Of a DNA stretch of 33,174 nt, positions 32,931 through 33,174 are shown in pieces; the first letter of the stretch is position 1; every line of letters begins with the position of its first letter. A program made the translations under genes and the position numbers. The notes beneath the pieces were generated by a model, which had not been told where the DNA came from, searched no databases, and saw only the letters and a list, made by a program, of their open reading frames with translations. The stretch comes from Deltaproteobacteria bacterium (GTDB lineage: Bacteria > Myxococcota_A > Polyangia > JAAYKL01): contig JAFGQN010000062.1 of NCBI GenBank assembly GCA_016935665.1, forward strand, positions 1 through 33,174, written 5' to 3'.

Positions 32931-33174
32931 TGTTTTTGCTGTAACCGCACCCCTGCTCAACAGGCGCATTCCCCTTGGGAAACCGCTCCTTTCAACCGGG
33001 GGCCCGCGACTTTCCAACCGCGAAAACGCGACATTCCAATATGCAGCCTCGAGCCCTATTAATTGAAAGGACCGGGCGCTTTACTTGCAGCTCCGGGGTG
33101 TTGGTTGTCACTGTCCGGCTCCTGTGGTCGCATGCGCCCTCCCCGGGACCGCGTAGCTCCAGCTGCGCCCAAAT
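32931..33174. other. Non-coding right end of the window
   Basis: No gene and no clear terminator. The segment is GC-rich from about 32990 and contains several short palindromic bits (GCATGC at 33130, GTAGCTCCAGCTGC at 33154) that hint at a structured repeat running out of the window, but I cannot define its borders. Confidence 0.4.

Overview
The window looks like chromosomal DNA of a Gram-negative bacterium with a deltaproteobacterial (Myxococcota- or Bradymonadia-like) character. The grounds are a dnaG-rpoD pair, several lipoproteins and Cys-rich secreted proteins, a CotH-family lipoprotein with an Asp-Ser-Gly linker, and a run of eukaryote-like signalling genes (PP2C phosphatase, Ser/Thr kinase with a C-terminal tail domain, FHA-GAF-adenylate cyclase). 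The taxonomic placement is inference. No rRNA, tRNA or CRISPR array was recognised. Promoters that can be read are sigma-70 type, mostly with 16-bp spacers, and several genes start with TTG behind a well-placed GAGG or GGAG.

Left part (1-5980), accessory: a REP-associated tyrosine transposase (60-884, minus); a striking array of about 15 TTCTCRCA boxes spaced 21 or 22 bp (1039-1344); a decayed minus-strand gene running into that array; and a large exported protein of unknown function (2251-4266) with a good promoter. Then comes a small island of mobile or broken pieces: a lone integron gene cassette carrying a GNAT acetyltransferase with its own attC (4744-5298), a REP-like two-hairpin element between 11-bp direct repeats (5389-5522), and an N-terminal fragment of an Rpn-type PD-(D/E)XK transposase/nuclease (5575-5754).

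Centre (5979-16718): a three-gene operon of a small conserved protein, a GlmL/MutL-type ASKHA ATPase and a barrel-sandwich protein, without any B12 mutase in view; a secreted protein with two copies of a six-Cys module; a fused 5-oxoprolinase (hydantoinase A+B). Divergent from it is a nucleoside-salvage operon (purine nucleoside phosphorylase, cytidine deaminase) that continues into a lipoprotein and an exported zinc-ribbon protein with a beta-barrel-like C-terminus.

Right part (16754-33174), mostly housekeeping and signalling: dnaG and rpoD, purF with the iron-sulfur type of cysteines, a zf-TFIIB protein convergent with folC, the CotH lipoprotein, a helical-repeat lipoprotein, a strongly promoted very acidic protein, then the PP2C phosphatase, Ser/Thr kinase and FHA-GAF-cyclase in one direction as a probable signalling unit.

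The best candidates for something undescribed are the phased TTCTCRCA array, the mutase-less MutL operon and the solitary integron cassette whose first bases exactly complement its own attC arm.
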